37,967 nt of DNA from NCBI GenBank assembly GCA_964461455.1, contig CAYWUJ010000024.1, positions 1 through 37,967 on the forward strand. Direction: 5' to 3'. Positions 26,214-34,624 of the stretch are shown here, one piece after another. The notes under the pieces were generated by a model that was not told the DNA's origin, did not search any database, and was given only the letters and a program-made list of their open reading frames with translations. This stretch comes from UBA1413 sp964461455 (GTDB lineage Bacteria > Bacteroidota > Bacteroidia > Bacteroidales > Prolixibacteraceae). Numbering within the stretch: position 1 is the first letter of the stretch; each line of letters opens with the position of its first letter. The position numbers and the translations under genes are program-made.

Positions 26214-27341
26214 ATGAAGACAAGAAATTTCATTCCGGTGGTGCTGCTGATGATGGCCATGGGTTGTGCCAAAGCCCCCGAGCAGTTACCCGTAGTTGAT
26301 CCCGCCGCCTTTGGAGGGGAAGCCGACGGTAAAAAGGTAGAACTCTTCACTCTCCGCAACGAATCGGGGATGACGGTGCAGATCACCAACTACGGAGGCA
26401 GGGTGGTCGACCTGTGGGTTCCTGACAAAAACGGAACCTTCCAGGATGTGGTACTGGGGTATGCCACCCTCGACGGGTATCTGACCTCGAACGAGATTTA
26501 TTTCGGCACGCTCATCGGGCGCTATGGCAACAGGATCGGGGAAGCCCGTTTCACCCTTGGCGATTCGGTCTACACCCTGGCGGCCAACAATGGCCCCAAC
26601 CACCTCCACGGAGGCGTCAAGGGATTCAACAACGTCGTATGGGATGCCATCCAGAATGATGAAAGCACCTTGCTGCTCAGTTATCTCTCCCCCGATGGAG
26701 AAGAGGGATACCCGGGGAACCTCCAGGTGAATGTCACCTATGAGCTGACCGGCGACAATGAGCTGAAAATCGAGTATCGGGCGACCACCGATAAGCCAAC
26801 CCATGTGAACCTCACCAACCACTCCTATTTTAACCTGAAGGGTGCCGGCAATGGCGACATTAACGACCATATCCTGCAAATCAACGCCCCCTCCTATACC
26901 CCTGTCGACAGAGGACTGATCCCCACCGGGGAGATCGTTCCCGTCGATGGTACGCCCTTCGATTTCAGGGAGCCCGCAGCCATAGGATCCCGTCTTCAGG
27001 AAGAAAACCAACAGCTCGCCTATGGCATGGGGTATGACCACAACTGGGTCCTTCAGCCTGCCGAAAACGGCCTGACCCTGGCGGCCCGCGTGGTGGAACC
27101 GGCTTCCGGGCGCACCCTCGAAGTGTATACCAGCGAACCGGGCATCCAGTTTTATGGCGGCAACTTCCTGACTGGCCGCGATACCGGGAAAAACAGCATG
27201 GTCTATGGCCACCGCGGAGCCTTCTGCCTCGAAACCCAGCACTTCCCCGACACTCCCAACAAACCGCAGTTCCCCACCACCCTGCTGGAACCCGGACAGG
27301 AGTACACCTCGGTTTGTATCTATAAATTCGGCGTGGAATAG
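26214..27341 (+). CDS. galM: Exported aldose 1-epimerase (mutarotase), lipoprotein
   Basis: About 375 residues from the ATG at 26214. An earlier in-frame ATG (26157) would bury the lipoprotein signal MKTRNFIPVVLLMMAMGC (Cys18), so the later start is chosen. The GalM fold is evident: NYGGRVVDLWVPDKNG, IGRYGNRIGEARF, NNGPNHLHGG (conserved His), THVNLTNHSYFNLKG (catalytic His), YDHNWVL, and FCLETQHFPDTPN with the catalytic Glu near the C-terminus. It speeds interconversion of alpha- and beta-aldoses; the lipobox indicates action in the periplasm on sugars before import. It follows fucU by about 115 bases and ends at a strong terminator. TATGTTTA near 26131 is a one-mismatch -7 element for it. 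Confidence 0.93.
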   Translation: MKTRNFIPVVLLMMAMGCAKAPEQLPVVDPAAFGGEADGKKVELFTLRNESGMTVQITNYGGRVVDLWVPDKNGTFQDVVLGYATLDGYLTSNEIYFGTLIGRYGNRIGEARFTLGDSVYTLAANNGPNHLHGGVKGFNNVVWDAIQNDESTLLLSYLSPDGEEGYPGNLQVNVTYELTGDNELKIEYRATTDKPTHVNLTNHSYFNLKGAGNGDINDHILQINAPSYTPVDRGLIPTGEIVPVDGTPFDFREPAAIGSRLQEENQQLAYGMGYDHNWVLQPAENGLTLAARVVEPASGRTLEVYTSEPGIQFYGGNFLTGRDTGKNSMVYGHRGAFCLETQHFPDTPNKPQFPTTLLEPGQEYTSVCIYKFGVE

Positions 27342-27366
27342 TCCTTCCCCTCTCCTTCCGCCACTG

Positions 27367-27406
27367 AAGAGGCTGCCCCGGAAGCGGGGCTGCCTCTTTT
27401 GTTTTT
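27367..27406 (+). terminator. Intrinsic terminator of galM
   Basis: A 14-position stem (AAGAGGC–T–GCCCCG against CGGGGC–T–GCCTCTT, one internal T-T mismatch) with loop GAAG is followed by a T-rich tract (TTGTTTTT). It lies 25 bases after the galM stop and closes the YD-repeat/fucU/galM unit before ileS. Confidence 0.88.
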
Positions 27407-27467
27407 AAACCCCTGACAACAGCATGGAATAACCCCTCAGGAACAGAGCAGATAATAATAAAAAGCC

Positions 27468-27475
27468 TATATTTG
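27468..27475 (+). promoter_or_regulatory. Candidate -7 promoter element for ileS
   Basis: TATATTTG matches TAnnTTTG exactly and lies 35 bases upstream of the ileS ATG, after the galM terminator. This predicts a leader of about 25-30 bases. There is no room for, and no sign of, a T-box. Confidence 0.55.
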
Positions 27476-27509
27476 TGCATTTTTTAAAAAGCAGGTAAAT
27501 CAGAGTCTG

Positions 27510-30500
27510 ATGACATTGAAATTTCAGGAATATAAGCAGTTAGACCTTTCCCGAATCAACAAGGAGATCCGCCGCCGCTGGGAGGAAGATGACACTTTTC
27601 ACAAGAGCATTTATACCCGCGAGGGGCATTCCACCTTTGTCTTTTATGAAGGCCCCCCGTCGGCCAATGGAATGCCCGGCATCCACCATGTGATGGCCAG
27701 GGCCATCAAGGATATCTTCTGCCGCTACAAAACCATGAAGGGATTCCGGGTTTACCGCAAAGCCGGATGGGATACCCACGGGCTTCCCATCGAACTGAGT
27801 GTCGAAAAAACCCTCAATATCACCAAGGAAGATATCGGAAAGAGCATTTCCGTGGAAGATTACAACAAGGCCTGCCGCACCGAGGTGATGCGCTACACCC
27901 GTGAATGGGAGGAGCTCACACGGCAAATGGGCTACTGGGTCAACATGGACGATCCCTACATTACCTACGACAACCGGTATATCGAAACCCTCTGGCACCT
28001 CCTGAAAAGGATCTATGACAAGGGTCTGCTTTATAAGGGGTACACCATACAGCCCTTCTCGCCGGCAGCAGGCACGGGCCTGAGCTCCCATGAGCTGAAC
28101 CAGCCGGGATGTTACCGCGATGTAAAGGACACCACGGCCGTGGCCCAGTTCAGGGTCATCCGCAATGAGACCTCTGAATTTCTCTTCCACGGGTGCCACA
28201 GCGACCTCTTCATCCTGGCCTGGACCACCACCCCGTGGACCCTCCCCTCCAATACCGCCCTGTGCGTGGGCCCGTCGATCAGGTATGTCAGAGTGCGCAC
28301 CTTCAACCCCTACTCGGGAGTGCCGGTCTCCCTGATCCTCGCCAAAGAGCTTCTCTCCTCATTCTTCGACCCCTCATGGGCGGAAATTCCCATGGAGGAT
28401 TACCAGCCGGGAAATAAGAAAATCCCCTTCACCATCATGGGTGAATACTCGGGAAAAGAACTCGAAGGCGTTGGTTACGAACAACTCATCGAATGGGTGA
28501 AACCCCAGGGAAAAGCCTTCAGGGTCATTTCCGGCGATTTTGTTACCACCGAAGACGGAACCGGCATCGTCCACATTGCCCCCACCTTCGGGGCCGACGA
28601 CGACAAGGTGGCCCGCCAGCATGGCATCTCCCCCCTTCAGGTGATCGACAGCGAGGGAAAACTCCAGCCGTTGGTCGACCGTAAGGGACGCTTCTTCCCC
28701 ATCGCCGCCATGGATGCCTCCTTCGTATCCCAATTTGTGAACCAGGAGAATTATGCCCCTTTCGCCGGGCGCTTCGTCAAAAACGAATACGACCCTTCGG
28801 CAACGGAAAGCACAACCACCGTTGACGTCGACATCGCGGTCATGCTGAAACAGGAAAACAGAGCCTTCCGGATTGAAAAATATGTCCACAGCTATCCCCA
28901 CTGCTGGCGTACCGACAAGCCGGTGCTTTACTACCCCCTCGATGCCTGGTTCATACGCACCACGGCCGTCAAGGAGCAGATGATGGAACTGAACAACACC
29001 ATCAACTGGAAGCCCCGGTCAACAGGAACCGGCCGTTTTGGCAACTGGCTGGAAAACCTGGTCGACTGGAACCTGAGCCGTTCACGCTACTGGGGAACCC
29101 CCCTGCCGGTGTGGCGCAGCGAAGATGGCAGCGAAGAGAAATGCCTGGGTTCCGTCGGGGAACTGGTCACCGAAATCAACCGCTCCATCGCCGCCGGCAT
29201 CATGGAGAAAAATCCCTGGGAGGGATTCCAGCCCGGGGTTTTCACCGAAGAAAACTATAACAGAATCGACCTTCATAAGCCCTTTGTCGACGATATCGTG
29301 TTGGTATCGCCATCGGGGAAGAAGATGTTCAGGGAACCCGACCTCATCGACGTGTGGTTCGACTCAGGGGCCATGCCCTATGCCCAGTGGCACTTCCCCT
29401 TTGAAAGGGATATCCCCGGCAGCGATGGAACCCTGCCCGAAGGGGTGAAAAACCTCCCCTTCCCTGCCGACTTCATCGCCGAAGGAGTGGACCAGACCCG
29501 CGGGTGGTTCTTCACCCTCCACGCCATCGCCACCATGATCAGCGGTTCCGTCGCCTTTAAAAATATCATCTCTAACGGCCTGATCCTCGATAAGAACGGC
29601 AATAAAATGTCGAAACGCCTGGGCAATGCCGTGGATCCCTTTAAAACCATCGAAGAATATGGCTCCGACCCCCTCCGCTGGTATCTGATCACCAATTCCC
29701 AGCCCTGGGACAATCTCAAATTTGACATGGCCGGGGTAGACGAGGTGCGCCGGAAATTCTTCGGAACCCTCTACAATACCTACAACTTCTTTGCCCTCTA
29801 TGCCAATGTCGACCACTTCAGGTACGCGGAAGATGAGGTCCCCGTTGCCGGGCGTCCCGAACTCGACCGCTGGATCATCTCGCTGCTCAACACCCTCATT
29901 GCCGAGGTTACTGACAGCTATGAGAATTATGAGCCCACGCGTGCCGGCAGGGCCATCGCCGATTTTGTAAGTGAAAACCTGAGCAACTGGTTCGTGCGGC
30001 TCAGCCGTAAACGTTACTGGGGCGGCGATTATGACCACGACAAAATCTCGGCTTATCAGACCCTCTATACCTGTCTGGTCAACGTGGCCAAACTGATGGC
30101 TCCCATCGCCCCCTTCTATGCCGACCTGCTCTATGGCGACCTCAACGAAATCTCCGGCAAAGAACCCCGGCAAAGCATCCACCTGGCCGATTTCCCTGAA
30201 GCCGACTCTTCCCTGATCGACAAGGAACTCGAAGAAAAAATGGATATCGCCCAGAAAGCCTCATCCATGGTCCTGGCCCTGCGGCGAAAGGAAAAAATCA
30301 AGGTCAGGCAGCCCCTGGCAAAAATCATGGTCCCCGTATTGAACGACCACTTCCGCGAACAGTTCGAAGCCGTCACGAATATCATCCTCACCGAAGTCAA
30401 CGTCAGGGAGGTGGAATTCCTGGGCGACTCCTCAGGGATCATTCATAAGAAGATCAGGCCCAACTTCAAGGTCCTCGGCCCCAAGGCAGGAAAAATGATG

Positions 30501-30977
30501 AAGGAGATCGGCCAGCAGCTCTCGGAATTCTCAGGCGCCCAAATTGCGGAACTGGAAACCTCGGGGAGCATCACCCTGACGCTGGGAAACCAACAGGTCA
30601 CCCTGATCCCCGAAGATGTGGAAATCGCTACAGAAGATATCCCCGGCTGGCTGGTCGCCACCGAAGGAAATATGACCATCGCCCTCGATATTCACATCTC
30701 TCCTGAACTTCGCCAGGAGGGCATCGCCCGGGAATTCATCAACAAAATCCAGAATATCCGCAAAGAAAGCGGCTTTGAGGTGACCGACAGAATCTCCCTG
30801 AAGATCAAAAACCATGATCTGCTTGATGAAGCCATCGCCCTCCACAGAGAGTATATCAGCACCCAAACCCTGGCCACCAGCCTCGAACTGGTGCCCTCCC
30901 TGGACCCCGGAAACGCCCGCCTCGTGGAAATTGAAAACGGCGTGGAAACATGGATCTCAGTCGAAAAAAATAAATAA
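27510..30977 (+). CDS. ileS: Isoleucyl-tRNA synthetase
   Basis: 1155-residue class Ia synthetase that charges tRNA-Ile. The HIGH-type motif is GMPGIHH in GPPSANGMPGIHHVMARA (about 49-66), the CP1 editing domain spans roughly 190-400, WFDSGAMPYAQWH and DQTRGWFFTLH are core elements, and DKNGNKMSKRLGN (about 700) is the KMSKS loop. The long C-terminal region after the anticodon-binding domain (SNWFVRLSRKRYWGG onward) and the GPPSANGMPG variant are characteristic of the longer, eukaryote-like IleRS type. That type includes many naturally mupirocin-tolerant enzymes; tolerance here is inference only. It starts the run ileS–DksA-like–lspA–cysS that is common in Bacteroidota. Confidence 0.97.
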   Translation: MTLKFQEYKQLDLSRINKEIRRRWEEDDTFHKSIYTREGHSTFVFYEGPPSANGMPGIHHVMARAIKDIFCRYKTMKGFRVYRKAGWDTHGLPIELSVEKTLNITKEDIGKSISVEDYNKACRTEVMRYTREWEELTRQMGYWVNMDDPYITYDNRYIETLWHLLKRIYDKGLLYKGYTIQPFSPAAGTGLSSHELNQPGCYRDVKDTTAVAQFRVIRNETSEFLFHGCHSDLFILAWTTTPWTLPSNTALCVGPSIRYVRVRTFNPYSGVPVSLILAKELLSSFFDPSWAEIPMEDYQPGNKKIPFTIMGEYSGKELEGVGYEQLIEWVKPQGKAFRVISGDFVTTEDGTGIVHIAPTFGADDDKVARQHGISPLQVIDSEGKLQPLVDRKGRFFPIAAMDASFVSQFVNQENYAPFAGRFVKNEYDPSATESTTTVDVDIAVMLKQENRAFRIEKYVHSYPHCWRTDKPVLYYPLDAWFIRTTAVKEQMMELNNTINWKPRSTGTGRFGNWLENLVDWNLSRSRYWGTPLPVWRSEDGSEEKCLGSVGELVTEINRSIAAGIMEKNPWEGFQPGVFTEENYNRIDLHKPFVDDIVLVSPSGKKMFREPDLIDVWFDSGAMPYAQWHFPFERDIPGSDGTLPEGVKNLPFPADFIAEGVDQTRGWFFTLHAIATMISGSVAFKNIISNGLILDKNGNKMSKRLGNAVDPFKTIEEYGSDPLRWYLITNSQPWDNLKFDMAGVDEVRRKFFGTLYNTYNFFALYANVDHFRYAEDEVPVAGRPELDRWIISLLNTLIAEVTDSYENYEPTRAGRAIADFVSENLSNWFVRLSRKRYWGGDYDHDKISAYQTLYTCLVNVAKLMAPIAPFYADLLYGDLNEISGKEPRQSIHLADFPEADSSLIDKELEEKMDIAQKASSMVLALRRKEKIKVRQPLAKIMVPVLNDHFREQFEAVTNIILTEVNVREVEFLGDSSGIIHKKIRPNFKVLGPKAGKMMKEIGQQLSEFSGAQIAELETSGSITLTLGNQQVTLIPEDVEIATEDIPGWLVATEGNMTIALDIHISPELRQEGIAREFINKIQNIRKESGFEVTDRISLKIKNHDLLDEAIALHREYISTQTLATSLELVPSLDPGNARLVEIENGVETWISVEKNK

Positions 30978-31090
30978 CCCATATATGCCCGATATGTTGT
31001 ACAACCTGAGTAATACCGGGAATATTTCCTAATTTAGGAGCAGCATCGGGAAGATTATTTTCACGGTCAAAATTTTTAAAAATTACTATC

Positions 31091-31468
31091 ATGGCAGAAA
31101 AAAACAGATATTCCGACGCCGAATTACAGGAATTCAAGGAACTCATAATCAAGAAGATAGAGAAAGCCCAGAAGGATTACGAAATGTATAAGAATTCCAT
31201 CACCCATAACGACGGGAACGATACGATGGATACTTCGCCCACCTTCAAGGTACTGGAAGAGGGTGCCGCCACCCTTTCAAAGGAGGAGGCCGGCAAACTG
31301 GCCCAGCGGCAGCTGAAATTTATCCAGCATCTCCAGGCAGCATTGGTGAGAATCGAGAACAAAACCTATGGCATTTGCCGGGAAACAGGAAAGCTCATTA
31401 CCGCAGACCGCCTCAGGGCAGTGCCCCATGCCACCCTCTGCATCGACGCCAAGAACAACCAGAAGTAA
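31091..31468 (+). CDS. DksA/TraR-family regulator with degenerate zinc finger
   Basis: 125-residue cytoplasmic protein. A helical N-terminus (ELQEFKELIIKKIEKAQKDYEMYKNS) and a conserved DTSPTF segment form the coiled-coil hairpin expected to enter the RNA polymerase secondary channel. The C-terminal finger reads YGICRETGKLITADRLRAVPHATLCIDAK: only two of the four usual zinc-binding cysteines are visible, and in altered positions. This Cys-poor finger is, from memory, typical of Bacteroidota DksA-like proteins, so it is not a mutation. It sits between ileS and lspA, with 113 bases before it and 95 after. Transcriptional control with ppGpp is inferred from the family. Confidence 0.9.
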   Translation: MAEKNRYSDAELQEFKELIIKKIEKAQKDYEMYKNSITHNDGNDTMDTSPTFKVLEEGAATLSKEEAGKLAQRQLKFIQHLQAALVRIENKTYGICRETGKLITADRLRAVPHATLCIDAKNNQK

Positions 31469-31563
31469 TCCCCATCTCCTGTCATTCCCCGGGTTTACCC
31501 TCCTCTCCGGAACCCCGGAGTGGTCAGCTCCCCGGACTGAATGCCGGAATTAGCCGCTGAAGT

Positions 31564-32283
31564 ATGAAGTTGTCAAAACTGAACCTGTCGCTGATGATCA
31601 TCTTCATGATCATCGTCACCGACCAGGTCCTCAAATTCTGGATAAAGACCCATATGTCGCTCGGACAGGAATTCCATGTTCTGGGAGACTGGTTTATCAT
31701 CCACTTTGTGGAAAACAACGGGATGGCCTTTGGCTTCGAACTGGCCGGAGAATATGGGAAGATGATCCTGAGTATTTTCCGCATCCTGGCGGTGACCGCC
31801 ATTGGGTGGTACCTGTTCCGGCTGGTGAAGCAGGAGACGCCGGTTGGATTTATCATCAGCCTCTCCCTGATTTTTGCCGGAGCCATCGGAAATATCATCG
31901 ACAGTGCGTTTTACGGTATGCTCTTCGACCACAGTTACGGACAGGTGGCCGCCTTCCTTCCCGACGGCGGAGGATACGGAACCTTTCTCCACGGGAAGGT
32001 GGTCGATATGTTCTATTTCCCGCTGATCAGGGGCGACTACCCCGACTGGATCCCTTTCCTGGGCGGACAGGAGTTTCTCTTTTTCAGGCCGGTTTTTAAT
32101 ATCGCCGACTCCTCTATCACCATCGGAATATTCTCGGTGCTCATTTTCTACCGGAATTTCTTCAACGAACATCCCGGCCAAAAGGAGGCGCCAGCCAGCG
32201 AAACCCAGGTTTCACCCGGAACCGGGGAGCCTGACACGGAGGACACGGAGAACAGCGAAACTGGGGATGACCCGCAGTCATAA
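31564..32283 (+). CDS. lspA: Lipoprotein signal peptidase (signal peptidase II)
   Basis: 239-residue inner-membrane aspartyl protease that removes signal peptides from lipoproteins such as those encoded elsewhere in this window. Four membrane helices are visible. The catalytic Asp pair is in AGAIGNIIDSAFYG (about residue 111) and FNIADSSITIG (about 180); VENNGMAFGF is the conserved first-loop motif. The loop between the catalytic helices (FLPDGGGYGTFLHGKVVDMFYFP and following, split by several Gly) is longer than in E. coli, and there is a ~35-residue acidic, Glu/Thr/Ser-rich cytoplasmic tail. Both make it longer than the usual ~165 residues but are common in this phylum. Confidence 0.95.
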   Translation: MKLSKLNLSLMIIFMIIVTDQVLKFWIKTHMSLGQEFHVLGDWFIIHFVENNGMAFGFELAGEYGKMILSIFRILAVTAIGWYLFRLVKQETPVGFIISLSLIFAGAIGNIIDSAFYGMLFDHSYGQVAAFLPDGGGYGTFLHGKVVDMFYFPLIRGDYPDWIPFLGGQEFLFFRPVFNIADSSITIGIFSVLIFYRNFFNEHPGQKEAPASETQVSPGTGEPDTEDTENSETGDDPQS

Positions 32284-32335
32284 ACAGGCCGCCGCGCTTA
32301 CGGCAACATCTAAGAACACATTTGACTGAGAAGAT

Positions 32336-33811
32336 ATGGAACAGCCACTGACCCTTTACAATTCATTGAGCCGGGAAAAAGAGGTCTTCGAACCCCTCAT
32401 TCCGGGAAAGGCGGGGTTGTATGTTTGTGGACCCACGGTATATTCCCATAGCCACCTGGGGCATGCCCGCCCGGCCATCACCTTTGACCTCCTCTACCGC
32501 ACCCTGATTCACCAGGGCTATAAGGTCCGCTATGTCAGGAATATCACCGACGTGGGGCACCTCGAGAATGAAGCCGAGGAATCGGGAGAGGACAGAATCG
32601 CCAAAAAAGCACGCCTCGAGCAACTGGAACCCATGGAAGTGGTGCAGAAATACATGAACACCTTCCACCGTAACATGGAGGCCCTCAATACCCTGCCCCC
32701 CACCATAGAGCCCCGGGCATCGGGACATATCATCGAGCAGCAGGTGATGATCCGCAAAATCATAGACCAGGGGTATGCCTATGAAGTCAACGGGTCGGTC
32801 TATTTCGACGTGATGAAGTACAACAGTCACTACCATTACGGAATTCTCTCAGGCCGGAACCTCGAAGATATGCAGGCCAATACCCGGCGCCTCGAAGGAC
32901 AGCAGGAAAAAAGAAACCCCTTTGATTTTGCCCTCTGGAAAAAAGCCAGCCCTGAGCACATCATGCAGTGGCCCTCGGAATGGGGCCTGGGATTTCCGGG
33001 CTGGCACCTCGAGTGCTCGGCCATGAGCACCAAATACCTGGGCGAGGTCTTCGACATCCACGGGGGAGGCATGGACCTGCAATTTCCCCATCATGAATGC
33101 GAAATCGCCCAGTCGACAGCCGCCCTGGGGCACCCCTCGGTGCGCACCTGGATGCATAACAACATGATCACCATCAACGGCCAGAAAATGGCACGCTCCC
33201 TGGGGAATTTCATCACCCTCGACGAACTCTTCTCGGGAAACCACCCCCTGCTCACCACGGCTTTTTCTCCCATGACGGTGAGGTTCTTCATCCTTCAGGC
33301 CCACTACCGGAGTACCCTCGACTTCTCCAATGAAGCCCTGATCTCTGCCGGAAAAGGTCTTGAAAGACTGATGAAGGCCGCACTCCTCACCGGGAAGCTG
33401 CCCGTCACCACCACATCAACGGTCGACGTGGACACCCTCGCCCAAAACTGCCGGAATGCCATCAACGACGACCTCAACAGTCCCATCCTGATCGCCCACC
33501 TCTTCGAAGGGGCCCGAATAGTCAACCTGATCAACGATGGCAAGGAAACCATCTCCGCCCCCGGCCTCGGAAAACTGAAAGAGCTCTTCGGAGTTTACCT
33601 CTTCGACATCCTCGGACTGAAAACCGAAGACGAATCATCGGCAGGTTCCGACACCATCAGAGAACTGGTGGAACTCACCCTTCAGCTCAGAAGTAACGCT
33701 AAAAACAACAAAGACTGGACCACCTCCGACTTTATCCGCAACGAACTGGCCCGCATCGGCATCATCGTGAAAGACCGCAAGGAGGGAGCAGACTGGGAAT
33801 TGAAAAATTAA
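32336..33811 (+). CDS. cysS: Cysteinyl-tRNA synthetase
   Basis: 491-residue class Ia synthetase for tRNA-Cys. The zinc-binding and HIGH region is LYVCGPTVYSHSHLGHARP (about 27-45). The remaining zinc ligands are in GWHLECSAMS and FPHHECEIAQS. The KMSKS loop reads NGQKMARSLGNF, a variant with Ala-Arg in place of Ser-Lys; the essential first Lys is kept. The C-terminal helical anticodon domain is complete, with the expected final W. It follows lspA by about 50 bases and is followed by ribE after 11 bases, so it is probably part of one transcript with ribE. Confidence 0.96.
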   Translation: MEQPLTLYNSLSREKEVFEPLIPGKAGLYVCGPTVYSHSHLGHARPAITFDLLYRTLIHQGYKVRYVRNITDVGHLENEAEESGEDRIAKKARLEQLEPMEVVQKYMNTFHRNMEALNTLPPTIEPRASGHIIEQQVMIRKIIDQGYAYEVNGSVYFDVMKYNSHYHYGILSGRNLEDMQANTRRLEGQQEKRNPFDFALWKKASPEHIMQWPSEWGLGFPGWHLECSAMSTKYLGEVFDIHGGGMDLQFPHHECEIAQSTAALGHPSVRTWMHNNMITINGQKMARSLGNFITLDELFSGNHPLLTTAFSPMTVRFFILQAHYRSTLDFSNEALISAGKGLERLMKAALLTGKLPVTTTSTVDVDTLAQNCRNAINDDLNSPILIAHLFEGARIVNLINDGKETISAPGLGKLKELFGVYLFDILGLKTEDESSAGSDTIRELVELTLQLRSNAKNNKDWTTSDFIRNELARIGIIVKDRKEGADWELKN

Positions 33812-33822
33812 AACGAAAGGAT

Positions 33823-34431
33823 ATGTTTTCAGGAATCGTAGAAGGGACCGGAGTGGTCAGAAGCATTGAAAAGGAGCAGGATAATGTTCATTTCACCATC
33901 ACCTGGCAGCATGCCCATGAACTGAAGGTCGACCAGAGCCTTTCCCACAATGGGGTATGCCTGACGGTGGTGGCCGTTGACAGGGAAGAACTGACCTACC
34001 GGGTAACGGCCATCAGGGAGACCCTGATGAAGTCAAACCTCGGACTCCTGCTGCCCGGCGACAAGGTGAACCTGGAACGCAGCATGATGATGAACGGCCG
34101 CCTCGACGGCCATATCGTTCAGGGACATGTCGACCAGACAGCCACCTGCACCCTGGTCGAAGAAGCCCACGGCAGCTGGTACTATACCTTCGAATATGAT
34201 TTCGACAAGGAAAAAGCCCGGCAGGGTTACATGACCGTTGAAAAAGGATCGGTGACCGTGAACGGCGTCAGCCTCACCGTGGTCAACTCACGCGATAACA
34301 CCTTTCAGGTGGCCATCATCCCCTACACCTGGGAAGTGACCAACTTCCACACCTTCAGGCCGGGAAGCGTGGTCAACCTCGAATTCGACATCATCGGCAA
34401 ATACCTCAGCAAACTGCTCAGGGTCCAGTAA
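33823..34431 (+). CDS. ribE: Riboflavin synthase alpha chain
   Basis: 202-residue enzyme that dismutates two 6,7-dimethyl-8-ribityllumazine molecules to riboflavin. Two lumazine-binding repeats are seen: MFSGIVEGTGVV onward (about 1-97), with SHNGVCLTVV, and GHIVQGHVDQTATC onward (about 98-195), with TVNGVSLTVVNS. The MFSGI start is diagnostic and fixes the ATG. No other rib gene is nearby. It is 11 bases after cysS and is separated from the pterin genes by a 193-base repeat-containing gap, so whether the two pathways share a transcript is unclear. Confidence 0.95.
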   Translation: MFSGIVEGTGVVRSIEKEQDNVHFTITWQHAHELKVDQSLSHNGVCLTVVAVDREELTYRVTAIRETLMKSNLGLLLPGDKVNLERSMMMNGRLDGHIVQGHVDQTATCTLVEEAHGSWYYTFEYDFDKEKARQGYMTVEKGSVTVNGVSLTVVNSRDNTFQVAIIPYTWEVTNFHTFRPGSVVNLEFDIIGKYLSKLLRVQ

Positions 34432-34502
34432 CCAAAGCCCTCACTGCACCGGAGAGCCCCGGCCTACATCCTCCTGAACCTCTGGTAGGCAGAACTCCAG
34501 AC

Positions 34503-34619
34503 TCTCCGGTTCTCCGGTTCTCATGTTCTCCGCTGCTCGGGTCCTCTGTTTCTCCGGTGATTCGGTTCCCTGATATTCTGACATTTTAATATTTTGACAC
34601 TTTGGTATTCTGACCTTAT
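34503..34619. repeat. Degenerate octamer repeat array upstream of the pterin cluster
   Basis: From 34503 the plus strand can be read in fixed 8-base steps: TCTCCGGT, TCTCCGGT, TCTCATGT, TCTCCGCT, GCTCGGGT, CCTCTGTT, TCTCCGGT, GATTCGGT. In the same register it continues as ATTCTGAC, ATTTTAAT, ATTTTGAC, ACTTTGGT, ATTCTGAC. The second half is also three 16-base copies (34572-34587, 34588-34603, 34604-34619) of a nATATTyTGACnyTTT unit. The array ends five bases before the start codon of the FolM-like gene, so it contains or replaces that gene's leader. It also opens a false minus-strand frame of repeated peptides. Confidence 0.75.
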
Positions 34620-34624
34620 ATTCC

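Noticed and set aside
26286..27242. Minus-strand frame of 318 codons opposite galM
   Set aside because: It mirrors a complete GalM with all active-site motifs; no signal, domain or regulatory context supports it.
31091..31468. Loss of zinc-finger cysteines in the DksA-like protein as a damaging mutation
   Set aside because: The same Cys-poor finger is, as far as I recall, usual in Bacteroidota homologues located between ileS and lspA.
33175..33215. KMARS in place of KMSKS in CysRS as a sign of inactivation
   Set aside because: The first Lys and the loop length are kept and all zinc ligands are present; KMSKS variants are common in active class I synthetases.
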